Below are positions 8,019 to 16,398 of a stretch of 64,000 nucleotides of DNA, piece by piece. The position numbers and the translations under genes are program-made. The notes under the pieces were generated by a model. It saw nothing but the letters and a program-made list of their open reading frames with translations. It did not search any database and was not told where the DNA came from. The stretch is from the NCBI GenBank assembly GCA_017883205.1, contig JADGNZ010000025.1, forward strand, positions 1 through 64,000. The letters run 5' to 3'. Source of the DNA: Thermoanaerobaculia bacterium. GTDB lineage: Bacteria > Acidobacteriota > Thermoanaerobaculia > Gp7-AA8. Position 1 is the stretch's first letter, and each line of letters begins with the position of its first letter.

Positions 8019-9391
8019 GGCGCGTAGTACTTCTCCAGAACTGCATCGCTGACGCGGGTGAGCTCCGACCGAGGGAGCTCTCGCAACGCGCTCCAGGCGC
8101 GGTCGAGCGTTTGCGCGATCGTTCGCGATTCATCGCCGCGCTGCGCCACCACTTCGCGCTCGAAGCGCTCCCCGAATCGGAGGTAGGTCCGCTCGATCTC
8201 GGTCAGCTCATCGACGCCGATGATCGATGCCAGGCCGCGGGCGCGCTCCACGCGCGCGACAGCTGCATAAAGCTGCTTCGCGACGTCGGGATGATCGCCG
8301 CGCGTCCGTCCCTCGCCGATCCCATCGGACATGAGGCGCGAAAGCGACGAGAGCACCGCCACCGGCGGATAGATACCGCGCCGCGCGATCTCGCGGTCGA
8401 GAACGATCTGTCCCTCGGTGACGTAGCCGGTGAGATCAGGAATGGGATGACTGAGATCGCCCGAGGGAAGCGTGACGATCGGGATCTGGGTGATCGAACC
8501 GGCGCGGCCGGCGATCCGGCCGGCGCGCTCGAACAGCGACGCCAGATCGCTGTAAAGATAGCCGGGATAGCCTTTGCGGCTCGGTACCTCGCCGCGGGCG
8601 GCGGAGATCTCGCGCAGCGCCTCGCCGTAGTTCGTGATGTCGTGGAGCACGACGAGTACGTGATACCCGGCGTCGAAGGCCAGATATTCGGCCGCGGTCA
8701 GGGCGAGCCGCGGCGTGATGAGACGCTCGGCGGTCGGATCGTCGGCGAGATTGAGAAACGCGATCAGACGGCCGCGCGATCCGCTGGCCTGAAGATCGGC
8801 GAGATACCGCGCCGCGGTATCGCGCGGCAGACCGAGCGCCACGAAGACGACCGCGAATTTCTCGACCGAGGGCGCGCGCGCCTGCCGGATGATCTGCATG
8901 GCCAGATCGTCGTGCGCGAGACCGCTCTCCGTGAAGATGGGGATCTTCTGCCCCAGGACGATGCTGTTGAGCGCGTCGATCGCGGAGATGCCGGTCTCGA
9001 GAAAATCTCGCGGATAGGCGCGGCGGCATGGATTGATCGGCGAGCCGTTGATCGGACGGCGGTCGCCGCAGGCGGGCGCTGGAAGCGCGTCGCGCGGACG
9101 CCCGAGGCCGTCGAAAACGCGGCCGAGCAACTCGGGGCCGACGCCGAAACGCATCGGACGGCCGTGGAAGCGGACGCGCGACGCGTCGAGCTGCAGCCCG
9201 TCAGTTACGCCGAAAACTTCAACGATCGCGCCCTTCTCCGTAGTCGAGAGAACGCGGCCGGGACGCGTCTCGCCGTCCGAACCGACGAGGTCGACGAACT
9301 CATGAAAGGCGATGCCGTCGACGCCTTCGACGAAGGCGAGCGGCCCGCGCAGCTCGGTCAGTCCACGTCGTTCGACACCGGCGAGAGTCAC
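8015..9391 (-). CDS. atpB: V/A-type ATPase subunit B
   Basis: 458-aa non-catalytic nucleotide-binding subunit. Family landmarks include RVFDGLGRP, FLETGISAIDALNSIVLGQKIPIF, ITNYGEALREISAARGEVPSRKGYPGYLYSDLA and the Walker B-like VLHDITNY. As expected for B, the canonical GxxxxGKT P-loop is absent. The GTG start at 9391 overlaps the subunit A stop (GTGA), so translation is coupled. Confidence 0.95.
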   Translation of the reverse strand: MTLAGVERRGLTELRGPLAFVEGVDGIAFHEFVDLVGSDGETRPGRVLSTTEKGAIVEVFGVTDGLQLDASRVRFHGRPMRFGVGPELLGRVFDGLGRPRDALPAPACGDRRPINGSPINPCRRAYPRDFLETGISAIDALNSIVLGQKIPIFTESGLAHDDLAMQIIRQARAPSVEKFAVVFVALGLPRDTAARYLADLQASGSRGRLIAFLNLADDPTAERLITPRLALTAAEYLAFDAGYHVLVVLHDITNYGEALREISAARGEVPSRKGYPGYLYSDLASLFERAGRIAGRAGSITQIPIVTLPSGDLSHPIPDLTGYVTEGQIVLDREIARRGIYPPVAVLSSLSRLMSDGIGEGRTRGDHPDVAKQLYAAVARVERARGLASIIGVDELTEIERTYLRFGERFEREVVAQRGDESRTIAQTLDRAWSALRELPRSELTRVSDAVLEKYYAP

Positions 9392-11055
9392 GACGACGGC
9401 TCCGTCTTCATCCGCTGCAACGCGGCGAAGTCAACGCCGGGCGCTGCGCCATTCGCGATTCGACCGAGGCCTTCGTCGCGCGCATGCATGAAGGCTTCGA
9501 GCAACGTCATCTGGCGCGCCGGCGTGCAACAGGCATCGTTCGCGTCGTATGCGTTCTGCTGCAGAAAACCCTCTTGAAACGCATCGGAGAGCCGCAGCAG
9601 AAAGCGTTCGCGCTCCGGCAAACTGTCGACGCCGACGAGCCGCGCGGTCTCTTCGATCAGCGCGGCCTCTTCGAGAAACTTCATCGCTTCCTCGCGCGTG
9701 GTTGCCCACTGCGGCGAGACCTCGGCGGACCACCAGCTCTTCACGCCCGCTGGCACTTCGCTGTACGACGCGCGTGTGCTCACCGCCGGAAACACGCGCG
9801 CGGCGGCGAGCTGGCGATCGAGCGTCCAGAACGTCCGGACGAAGCGTCCGGCATGACGCGTGACCGGCTCGGTGAGATCGCCCGCCGGCGGCGAGATCGC
9901 GGTGATGATCGTCAGCGATCCGCTCTCGCCTGACAGCGTCACCACGCGGCCGGCGCGCTCGAAAAATGCGGCAAGCGCGCTGGAGAGGTACGGCGGATAG
10001 CCTTCTTCCGCCGGCATCTCACCGAGACGGCCGGAGATCTCGCGCAGCGCTTCAGCCCATCGCGAAAGCGAGTCGGCGAGGAGCAGAACATCGTAGCCGA
10101 GGTCGCGGTAGTACTCGCCGATCGTGACGCCCGTGAAGAGCGAGGCCTCGCGCGCCGACACCGGCATGTTCGAAGTGTTGGCGATGAGGATGCTGCGCTC
10201 CGCAAGGAGCCTCTTCGTTCGCGGATCGACGAGCCGCGGCAATTCGTCGATGAGCTGCGTGATCTCGTTTCCGCGCTCGCCGCAGCCGACGAAGATGATC
10301 ACATCGGCCTCGGCCCAGCGGCAGAGCTGATGCTGCGTCACTGTCTTGCCTGTGCCGAAGCCGCCCGGCATCGCCGCCGTTCCTCCGCGCGCCAGCGGAA
10401 AAAACGTGTCCAGCACGCGTTGCCCGGTGATCAACGGCGCATCGGGCACCAGGCGCTCACGCACCGGACGCCGCACCCGGGCGCGCCACTTCTGCAGCAT
10501 CGTCAGCTCGCGGCCGTCATCGAGCCGCGCGATGACGTCGGTGATGCGAAGCGGCCCCGCTGCCGCGATCCACGAGACCTTTCCGCTGACGCCCGGCGGC
10601 ACGACGATCGGATGCGCGAGCGCAGGCGTTTCGGGAACGCTGCCAAGGATGTCGCCTTCGTGAACGTCGCGGCCCGCTTCGAGGGCGGGAGTGAAATCCC
10701 ACAGCTTCTCGCGATCGAGCGCCGGCATCTGTGCGCCTCGCCCAATGAAATCGCCCTCGGCCTCCGCAAGACTGCGCAGCGGACGCTGCACGCCGTCGAA
10801 GACGCCGCCGAGAAGGCCCGGCCCAAGCTCGATCGAGAGCGGCTGCCCCGTCGCGAAAAGAGGATCGCCCGGCGCAACTCCTTCGGTCTCTTCGTAGACC
10901 TGGATCGTCGCAGCGCCGCGCTCGAGAGCGATGACTTCGCCGATGAGGCGCTCGTTGCCGACGAGAACCACTTCCCTGAGCGCGAGCGGTATCGCAGGAC
11001 GCGCGCGCACGACCCAGCCGGAGATCTCGGTGATGACGCCCGCCGCTTCGCTCAT
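9388..11055 (-). CDS. atpA: V/A-type ATPase catalytic subunit A
   Basis: 555-aa catalytic subunit. The P-loop is GGFGTGKT, followed by VGCGERGNEI (catalytic Glu), SNMPVSAREASLFTGVTIGEYYRD and LADSLSRWAEALREISGRLGEMP. The non-homologous region typical of A subunits is present in the N-terminal third (GSVPETPALAHPIVVPPGVSG). The ATG at 11055 overlaps the E-subunit stop (ATGA). It hydrolyses or makes ATP in the A3B3 head. Confidence 0.96.
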   Translation of the reverse strand: MSEAAGVITEISGWVVRARPAIPLALREVVLVGNERLIGEVIALERGAATIQVYEETEGVAPGDPLFATGQPLSIELGPGLLGGVFDGVQRPLRSLAEAEGDFIGRGAQMPALDREKLWDFTPALEAGRDVHEGDILGSVPETPALAHPIVVPPGVSGKVSWIAAAGPLRITDVIARLDDGRELTMLQKWRARVRRPVRERLVPDAPLITGQRVLDTFFPLARGGTAAMPGGFGTGKTVTQHQLCRWAEADVIIFVGCGERGNEITQLIDELPRLVDPRTKRLLAERSILIANTSNMPVSAREASLFTGVTIGEYYRDLGYDVLLLADSLSRWAEALREISGRLGEMPAEEGYPPYLSSALAAFFERAGRVVTLSGESGSLTIITAISPPAGDLTEPVTRHAGRFVRTFWTLDRQLAAARVFPAVSTRASYSEVPAGVKSWWSAEVSPQWATTREEAMKFLEEAALIEETARLVGVDSLPERERFLLRLSDAFQEGFLQQNAYDANDACCTPARQMTLLEAFMHARDEGLGRIANGAAPGVDFAALQRMKTEPSS

Positions 11056-11612
11056 AGCTTGTAGATCCCGCTCAGCGCGTTGCGCCACTCCGGCTCGAGC
11101 CGGCGCGCGCGCGCCTCGAAGCTGTTGTCGACCGAGACATTGCCCGCAGTGACGATGCAGCCGCCCGCGATCGCGGCGTTGACGAGAGGCAGTTCGGAAT
11201 CATCGACGAGCGCGCGATCGGAAGCACTCACCGCGGCTTCGCGGGCGACACCGCTGGGAAATCGCGACAACGCCTCGCGGATGAGCGCATTCAATTGCTC
11301 GCGGCGTGTCGCAGGATCACCGCCTGTCCACATCGTCCGCGCTTTCACGGCCACCCGCTGAATCCACGCCTCCCGCTGCTCGATCGCGTGACGCCGCCCT
11401 TCCCACTCCTGCATCGCGATCCGCTCTTCATTCATCCGCCGCGCGGCCGTCAGCCGCTCCTCGCGGTCCGCGATCACGACGTTCGCCGTCGCAGCCTCGG
11501 AGCGGAGCGACGCCAGCTCGGCGGTAGCCGCTTCCTCGATCCGTTGCACCTCGGCATCCGCATCTTCACGGATCGAGGCAACGACCGAGGCCGGACTCCC
11601 GAGCGTCTGCAT
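11052..11612 (-). CDS. atpE: V/A-type ATPase subunit E
   Basis: 186-aa peripheral-stalk subunit. The N-terminal half is a charged Ala/Glu/Arg-rich coiled coil (REDADAEVQRIEEAATAELASLRSEA) and the C-terminal part is globular, binding the B subunit. The ATG at 11612 shares its A with the F-subunit stop TGA. The identity rests on operon position and architecture as much as on sequence. Confidence 0.85.
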   Translation of the reverse strand: MQTLGSPASVVASIREDADAEVQRIEEAATAELASLRSEAATANVVIADREERLTAARRMNEERIAMQEWEGRRHAIEQREAWIQRVAVKARTMWTGGDPATRREQLNALIREALSRFPSGVAREAAVSASDRALVDDSELPLVNAAIAGGCIVTAGNVSVDNSFEARARRLEPEWRNALSGIYKL

Positions 11613-11815
11613 CACGACTCCGGCGGCAGCACGACGACGAATGGACCGCCCGATATCGCGCTCGCAAATGCGGACGAGAGGAAGACGAGCGTGTCGTCGC
11701 TCGCCTGCGCGACCAGCTTGCCCGCTTCTTCGCGCGTCGTGCAGACCGCGCCATCGATTCCGGCGAGCGCGAAGCCGGCGACATCCTCACGCGAACCGAC
11801 CACGAACGGTTTCAT
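11612..11815 (-). CDS. atpF: V/A-type ATPase subunit F (short)
   Basis: 67-aa central-stalk subunit (VVGSREDVAGFALAGIDGAV, then DTLVFLSSAFA). It is shorter than the usual 95-105 aa. The N-terminal Rossmann-like half, including GFALAGI, is present, but most of the C-terminal helix that touches the head and regulates ATPase activity is missing. The ATG overlaps the K-subunit stop. The assignment rests on the motif plus its slot between K and E. Confidence 0.8.
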   Translation of the reverse strand: MKPFVVGSREDVAGFALAGIDGAVCTTREEAGKLVAQASDDTLVFLSSAFASAISGGPFVVVLPPES

Positions 11816-12147
11816 CCCAGCCGCCCGAGGATCATGATCGCGATGATCAGTCCGTAGATGGCGATGCCTTCGGCGAGTCCGACGAAGATCAGTGCCCGTC
11901 CCGCCGTTTCCGGCTTCTCGGCGATCGCACCCATCGCCGCAGCACCAACGACCGCTACCGCATACGCAGCGCCGAGTGCGGCCAGGCCCGCAGCCAGCGC
12001 CGCCGCGACGAATCCCCATCGCACCACGTCCGGCGGAACGGGAACCGCCGCACGCGCCGCCTCCGGTGCGGCGAACATCGGGACGACGACGAGGATTGCG
12101 ATGACCGGCACAATCGCCAAGGCGATCCACAAGAGCTTCTTACGCAT
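11812..12147 (-). CDS. atpK: V/A-type ATPase ring subunit K (proteolipid)
   Basis: 111-aa c-ring subunit with an extra N-terminal hydrophobic segment (signal-like, residues about 3-25) before the hairpin of two helices. The ion-carrying Glu is in GLAEGIAIYGLIIAIMIL, and the loop between helices is EKPET. No Gln partner of the classical sodium site is visible, so proton coupling is likelier (inference). The ATG at 12147 was preferred over the GTG at 12156 because GAGGAG then sits at correct spacing. Confidence 0.9.
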   Translation of the reverse strand: MRKKLLWIALAIVPVIAILVVVPMFAAPEAARAAVPVPPDVVRWGFVAAALAAGLAALGAAYAVAVVGAAAMGAIAEKPETAGRALIFVGLAEGIAIYGLIIAIMILGRLG

Positions 12148-14137
12148 GACTTTCACTCCTCGGCCGCAGCGTCAATGGCGCGAACCGCTCGCCGCCGCCG
12201 CGGAAGAACTTTCCGAAAAACTCGTAGTACTCGAGCCGCAGAACCTGCACGGACACCGTCAGGCCCTCCAGCAGAATGACCAGAACGTTGCCGGCGACAT
12301 GGACTGCAATCGAGAGCGCGCCGCCGAAGCGCATCGCCGCCATCGTGTCCGCGAGGGCAAAGATGGCGATGAAGATCCCCGCGTGGACCGCCGCGAAGGC
12401 CGCGATGCGAACGAACGAGATCGTGTTCGCGAAAAACGAGAAGAGCGTGTCGACCAGCTCGACCGATGCTTCCAGCGCGTGCAGCCACCACGGCGTGGCG
12501 CGCACCGCCGGCCGCGGCCGATGCTCGCCATCGCGGCCGAGCCACTTCATCAGCGGGCCCGCCGCCGCGATCACCACGACCGCAGCGACGACGACATACG
12601 CGATGACGCTTGCCGGAATCCGCACCGTCGCCGGGACGAACGCGCGCGCCAGCACGACGAGAATGATCCAGTACAGCATCGCTCCCGTCGCGCCGCGCGG
12701 TCCGTACAAGGCTTCGCTCAGCTCGCCGCTTCGCCAGCGATTGATGATGTTGAGAACGAGTCCCGCAGTCACCACGAACACGCCGAACGCGACCGCGATC
12801 ATCATGAACCGCGGCAGATCGCGAATCGGCTCGAGCCAGAGCGCCGGCATGAGGCCCCGAATGCCGAAGAGGCTCCCGTACAGCAATCCGAAGACCGCCG
12901 ACGCCGTGCCCGCTTCCATCAGCAGGATCCCGTAGTCGAGGAATCGCGGCATGTAGCGGAAGAGGAACCAGCCGGCGGAGAAGAGGACCGCGCCGTGGCC
13001 GATGTCGCCGAACATCAGCCCGAACATGGCCAGGAATCCGATCGCGAAAAACGCCGTCGGTTGCACCTCGGTATACGACGGCGTCCCGTAAATGTCGATC
13101 AACTTCTGGAACGGCCGCAGCAGCAGCGGATTGTGATGAAGGATGGGAACGTGCATCGTTCCTTCGCTGACGCCGGGCACACTCTCCACCGGCTCGACTT
13201 CGACGATGGCGCGATCCTTCGTTGCCGCACGCACGCGTTGCGCGAGGCGATCGGCGCTGTCGCGCGGCACCCAACCCGAGATGACAACGAAACGCCCCGC
13301 GGCAGCGAAGAACGTCTGCGCCTGCAGGAGGAGCATCGCCACCTCGGCGCGGCGGCCGATCTGCTCGAGCAGTTCCAGCGATTGCCCGCGCTCCTCTTCG
13401 ATCGCCTGCTTTGCGTCCGCCACCGCCCGCTCCGCGTCGCCGAGCTCGCGCGCGAGGCGGTCCGCGTCCAGCTCGCCCGCAGACTTCGGCAGCGTCACGC
13501 CTCGCGAGCTGGTCAGCCGCATCGCCTCCTCCAGCCGCGATTTCGCGTAGGAAGGCATCACCGCGGCGAAGAGAACCGAGCCATCGTGCTCATCGAGCGG
13601 AATGACCGCATGCGATGACGGCGCGAGCATCGTCGTCATCGATTCCAGTCCCTCGGCCGGCTGCATGCCGAGCCGCACCGCGACGAAGCGCAGGGCATCG
13701 AGGCGTGCGACGTCGATGGCCGCGCGGCGAAGGCGGTCCGCATCGCTGCAACGGTCGCGCGTCACTGCCAGCAGCTCGCGAGCTTCGGCATTCCTGCGCA
13801 CGAGCTCCTGCACACGCTTCTCGATCGGCTCGAGCCCGAGGAGGATGCGCTCGCGCTCAGCGGCGAAGTCGGCGACGTCATCACCATCGATCGAACCCGC
13901 GGCCTCGGCGCGAGAAATGCCGAGGCGATCGGCGACCGCGTGGATGCGATGGACCAGATCGCGGAATCCCGCGTACAGCTCGCGCACGCCGGGCGGCGAT
14001 GCGTCGTACGGCGCGTGACCGTGCGCGATGTCGACGAGGTGCAGCAGTCCCTCGCCCGCGATCGCGCGCGTAGCCACGGCCGCATCACGATTCGGCACCT
14101 GCGCCCGGAAATGAACCATCGGAACGGATCGGAGCAT
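12140..14137 (-). CDS. atpI: V/A-type ATPase subunit I (a subunit)
   Basis: 665-aa membrane stator subunit. The cytosolic N-terminal half is a coiled coil (VPMVHFRAQVPNRDAAVATRA onward). The C-terminal half holds about seven or eight membrane helices, with GLMFGDIGHGAVLF and the ion-channel Arg region near VQVLRLEYYEFFGKFF. It forms the half-channels against the K ring and anchors the peripheral stalks. The ATG at 14137 lies two bases past the subunit C stop; the longer frame from 14179 was rejected because it lies within the C gene. Confidence 0.94.
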   Translation of the reverse strand: MLRSVPMVHFRAQVPNRDAAVATRAIAGEGLLHLVDIAHGHAPYDASPPGVRELYAGFRDLVHRIHAVADRLGISRAEAAGSIDGDDVADFAAERERILLGLEPIEKRVQELVRRNAEARELLAVTRDRCSDADRLRRAAIDVARLDALRFVAVRLGMQPAEGLESMTTMLAPSSHAVIPLDEHDGSVLFAAVMPSYAKSRLEEAMRLTSSRGVTLPKSAGELDADRLARELGDAERAVADAKQAIEEERGQSLELLEQIGRRAEVAMLLLQAQTFFAAAGRFVVISGWVPRDSADRLAQRVRAATKDRAIVEVEPVESVPGVSEGTMHVPILHHNPLLLRPFQKLIDIYGTPSYTEVQPTAFFAIGFLAMFGLMFGDIGHGAVLFSAGWFLFRYMPRFLDYGILLMEAGTASAVFGLLYGSLFGIRGLMPALWLEPIRDLPRFMMIAVAFGVFVVTAGLVLNIINRWRSGELSEALYGPRGATGAMLYWIILVVLARAFVPATVRIPASVIAYVVVAAVVVIAAAGPLMKWLGRDGEHRPRPAVRATPWWLHALEASVELVDTLFSFFANTISFVRIAAFAAVHAGIFIAIFALADTMAAMRFGGALSIAVHVAGNVLVILLEGLTVSVQVLRLEYYEFFGKFFRGGGERFAPLTLRPRSESHA

Positions 14138-14139
14138 CG

Positions 14140-15048
14140 TCACGCGCCACGCTCCGATCCGAGCTGCGATCCGGCGCACGCGCGGATCATCGGCGCATCG
14201 AGACGCTCGTCACCCATGCGCTCGACGAGCGCTCGCACCGCGCGGAGCTCTTCTTCCGCGAGGAGCACGACTGCCACCGCCGGCGCGAGTTGGAATGGGC
14301 TGCCGACGAACGCGCGCCGGCAGAGGCGCAGCCGCTCACGGCGCAGAGTCGTGATGTCGATGGCATCGGGCGATGAGACATTCGGGGCCACGCTCGCCAG
14401 TCCGTACCACTTCGCGCCGCGGAGAAGGAGCTGCGCCTCGCGCTCGCGAACCACGAGCTCGATCAGTCGCCGAGCGATCGATTCCCGCTTTGGCAGCAAC
14501 CGCCCCTCGGCGAGCAGACGCTGCGACGCCCAGCGATCGAAGGCAAGCTCCGCGGCGGCGATATCACTTCCATGCGCACGCGCGGCCGTCATGGCGATCG
14601 CGGCATACGGCGTCGCTGCGAGCTGCGTCGCCAGCTCATTCGGCGTCGCCGCGTGCAGGATCGGAAAGGATGCAAGTTCGCCGAGGTCGATCCAGAGACG
14701 CGCGATGAGGGTGGGCGGGACGGTCTTTGCCGTGGCCCGCCAGAGCAGCTTCACATTTTCGATCTCGTGAAGTTGCAGCAACGCGCGGAACAACGGGACG
14801 CCGTCGCGGTATCCGCGCATCGCCGTTTGATACACGCGCAACAGCCGCTGCATCGGAGACTCGACTCCGATCGCCGCGATGGCGCGTTGCATCGAAGCTG
14901 CATCGGCCGCGGTGAAGAGCGGCGCGGCATCGGCCCTTGTCAGCAGCCGCGACTTGCAGGCGCGGATGCGGGCATGCGCGTACGCGATCGCGCCACGCGA
15001 AGTCGCCCCTCGGCGAGTCGAGCTTCGCGTCATCGCGTCTCGCGTCAT
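14140..15048 (-). CDS. atpC: V/A-type ATPase subunit C (V0 d/AC39-type)
   Basis: 302-aa helical socket subunit. AC39-family features include an N-terminal YAHARIRACKSRLLTRAD segment and the mid-region LHEIENVKLLWRATA. It caps the K ring and holds the D/F axle. The ATG at 15048 has a GAGGTGG Shine-Dalgarno and overlaps the upstream stop as ATGA. The N-terminal codons repeat (MTRDAMTR), so the start could be 15033. Confidence 0.88.
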   Translation of the reverse strand: MTRDAMTRSSTRRGATSRGAIAYAHARIRACKSRLLTRADAAPLFTAADAASMQRAIAAIGVESPMQRLLRVYQTAMRGYRDGVPLFRALLQLHEIENVKLLWRATAKTVPPTLIARLWIDLGELASFPILHAATPNELATQLAATPYAAIAMTAARAHGSDIAAAELAFDRWASQRLLAEGRLLPKRESIARRLIELVVREREAQLLLRGAKWYGLASVAPNVSSPDAIDITTLRRERLRLCRRAFVGSPFQLAPAVAVVLLAEEELRAVRALVERMGDERLDAPMIRACAGSQLGSERGA

Positions 15049-15383
15049 CGCGCCACCTCGCACACCGTCCGTAGAAAGAGCGCGACGCCGTCGTCGAACC
15101 GCAGCTCGCCCGCCGCGGCGAGCGTCGCCAGATACTGCTCCTGCTGTCGCTGAAGCGTTTCGATGCGCGAATCTCCCTCCGCCCGAATGATCTGCAGCTC
15201 GTTCTCGAGCGCGTCCGAGGCCGCCTTCTTCCGCGCAGCGATCGACGCATCACGCTCCGCTCGCGCCGCGCTCACCTCGCGCTCGCGCCGCTCCTCGGCA
15301 TGTGCCACACGCGACCGCGCTTCTTCGTCCGCCGAAACGATCGTCTCGAGGTCGGGATGCATCCATGCCTCCAGCTTGGACAT
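15045..15383 (-). CDS. V/A-type ATPase stalk subunit H/G-like
   Basis: 112-aa protein, nearly all coiled coil, rich in Ala, Glu and Arg (VSADEEARSRVAHAEERREREV onward), as in the G/H peripheral-stalk subunit that pairs with E. The start ATG 15383 was chosen because the upstream frame extension is basic and unrelated. It is the first gene of the nine-gene operon and diverges from the cytochrome gene at 15535 across 151 bp, which must hold the operon promoter. No clear -10/-35 was identified there. Confidence 0.75.
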   Translation of the reverse strand: MSKLEAWMHPDLETIVSADEEARSRVAHAEERREREVSAARAERDASIAARKKAASDALENELQIIRAEGDSRIETLQRQQEQYLATLAAAGELRFDDGVALFLRTVCEVAR

Positions 15384-15534
15384 TGAGGTGCGAGCACTGG
15401 AAACGCGATGCGAGCGCGCACACCTCCACGTGATCTGCCGCACGGGCGGACGTGGTGCGAGTCGCGAAGGTAGCTCACCGCGAGAGGTCACGCGTATCAC
15501 TGACATTCCATCTGCTCGCGGCCATCGTCAACGC

Positions 15535-15993
15535 ATGAACCGCTATCTCATCGCTCTCACTCTCGCCATATGGGTACCAGCCGCGATGGCGGCGCCGCGC
15601 GCGATCCCCGGCATCAACGCAAAGGATGCCTATCCCGCCGCTTGCGTCGACTGTCACGTGAAAGACATGCATCTCAGCACCAAGCTCGCCCGCTGGAACG
15701 GAACGGTCGACGCAAAGAGCCTCGCGGCCATACAGGCCTTCGCGCCGAAGGGACTGACGCTGAAGGGCAAGCACCCGCCGGTCACGGGCAAAGACATTCC
15801 GGCGTCATGTTTGAAATGCCACGCTGCGATGGCGAAGGCCGCACCCCCACTCGCACCGCTGCTCCACGGCATTCACCTCGCGAGCGGCGACCAAAGCGAT
15901 TTCGTGAAGCAGTTCCAGGGCGAGTGCACGTACTGCCACAAACTGAACAAGACGACCGGAACGTGGTCGATACCGAGCGGCGCCGAGAAGTAA
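15535..15993 (+). CDS. Periplasmic triheme c-type cytochrome
   Basis: 152-aa protein with a signal peptide (residues 1-20, ending AAMAA) and three CxxCH heme motifs: CVDCH (about 37), CLKCH (about 92) and CTYCH (about 131). Extra His residues could act as distal ligands. The spacing resembles small class III/c7-like or NapB-like electron carriers. It probably moves electrons in the periplasm; no partner oxidoreductase is adjacent. Export is required for heme attachment. Confidence 0.88.
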   Translation: MNRYLIALTLAIWVPAAMAAPRAIPGINAKDAYPAACVDCHVKDMHLSTKLARWNGTVDAKSLAAIQAFAPKGLTLKGKHPPVTGKDIPASCLKCHAAMAKAAPPLAPLLHGIHLASGDQSDFVKQFQGECTYCHKLNKTTGTWSIPSGAEK

Positions 15994-16021
15994 GCGAGAA
16001 ACTCGTGACGACCGCAGCTCG

Positions 16022-16258
16022 CTAGGGCGTCAGCGTCCCTTCGATCTCGAGCTTCAGCGCTCCCAGTGAGCGGTTGATGTCGGCGATGTACATGACGAGC
16101 GAGGCGATCAAGCCGGTCATGCAGGCGATGAACAGGCCGCCGACGACCGGCGCCGTCACCGCCAGGCCAAGCATCGCGCCGACGAAGAGAACGATCACGA
16201 GCAGCGCCGCAAACAGCACGCTGAGGCATGCCGCCGCGATCGCAGCGCGCAGGCGCAC
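16022..16258 (-). CDS. Small membrane protein, DUF2721 C-terminal-like
   Basis: 78-aa protein from a GTG start with two membrane helices (residues about 5-32 and 37-60) and a tail [17 protein letters not shown] like the end of DUF2721 proteins. Full DUF2721 proteins are about 130-150 aa, so this is a short form lacking the N-terminal half. An in-frame TAA at 16274 rules out a longer start. Function unknown. Confidence 0.55.
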   Translation of the reverse strand: MRLRAAIAAACLSVLFAALLVIVLFVGAMLGLAVTAPVVGGLFIACMTGLIASLVMYIADINRSLGALKLEIEGTLTP

Positions 16259-16282
16259 GCTTCTTTCGGGGTCTTAGAATCG

Positions 16283-16357
16283 GTTCACGCGGAGGCGCGG
16301 AGAACGCGGAGAAACGCAGTCCTCTCTCTCCGCGTTCTCCGCGTCTCCGCGTGACCG
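16283..16357. repeat. Inverted repeat, GCGGAGNCGCGGAG type
   Basis: Arms at 16285-16311 and 16328-16356 are almost fully complementary (TCACGCGGAGGCGCGGAGAA and its reverse). It is built like the palindromes at 18814-18878 and 32736-32799, but with G/C in place of A/C. It lies 42 bp before the copper ATPase. Confidence 0.8.
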
Positions 16358-16398
16358 GTCCCCCGTTGGTCAACCGGTCGAGTAAAGTCCGTCCAGCC

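Noticed and set aside
8111-9577. 488-codon frame opposite the V-ATPase B and A genes
   Set aside because: Antisense shadow; the minus-strand subunits are unambiguous.
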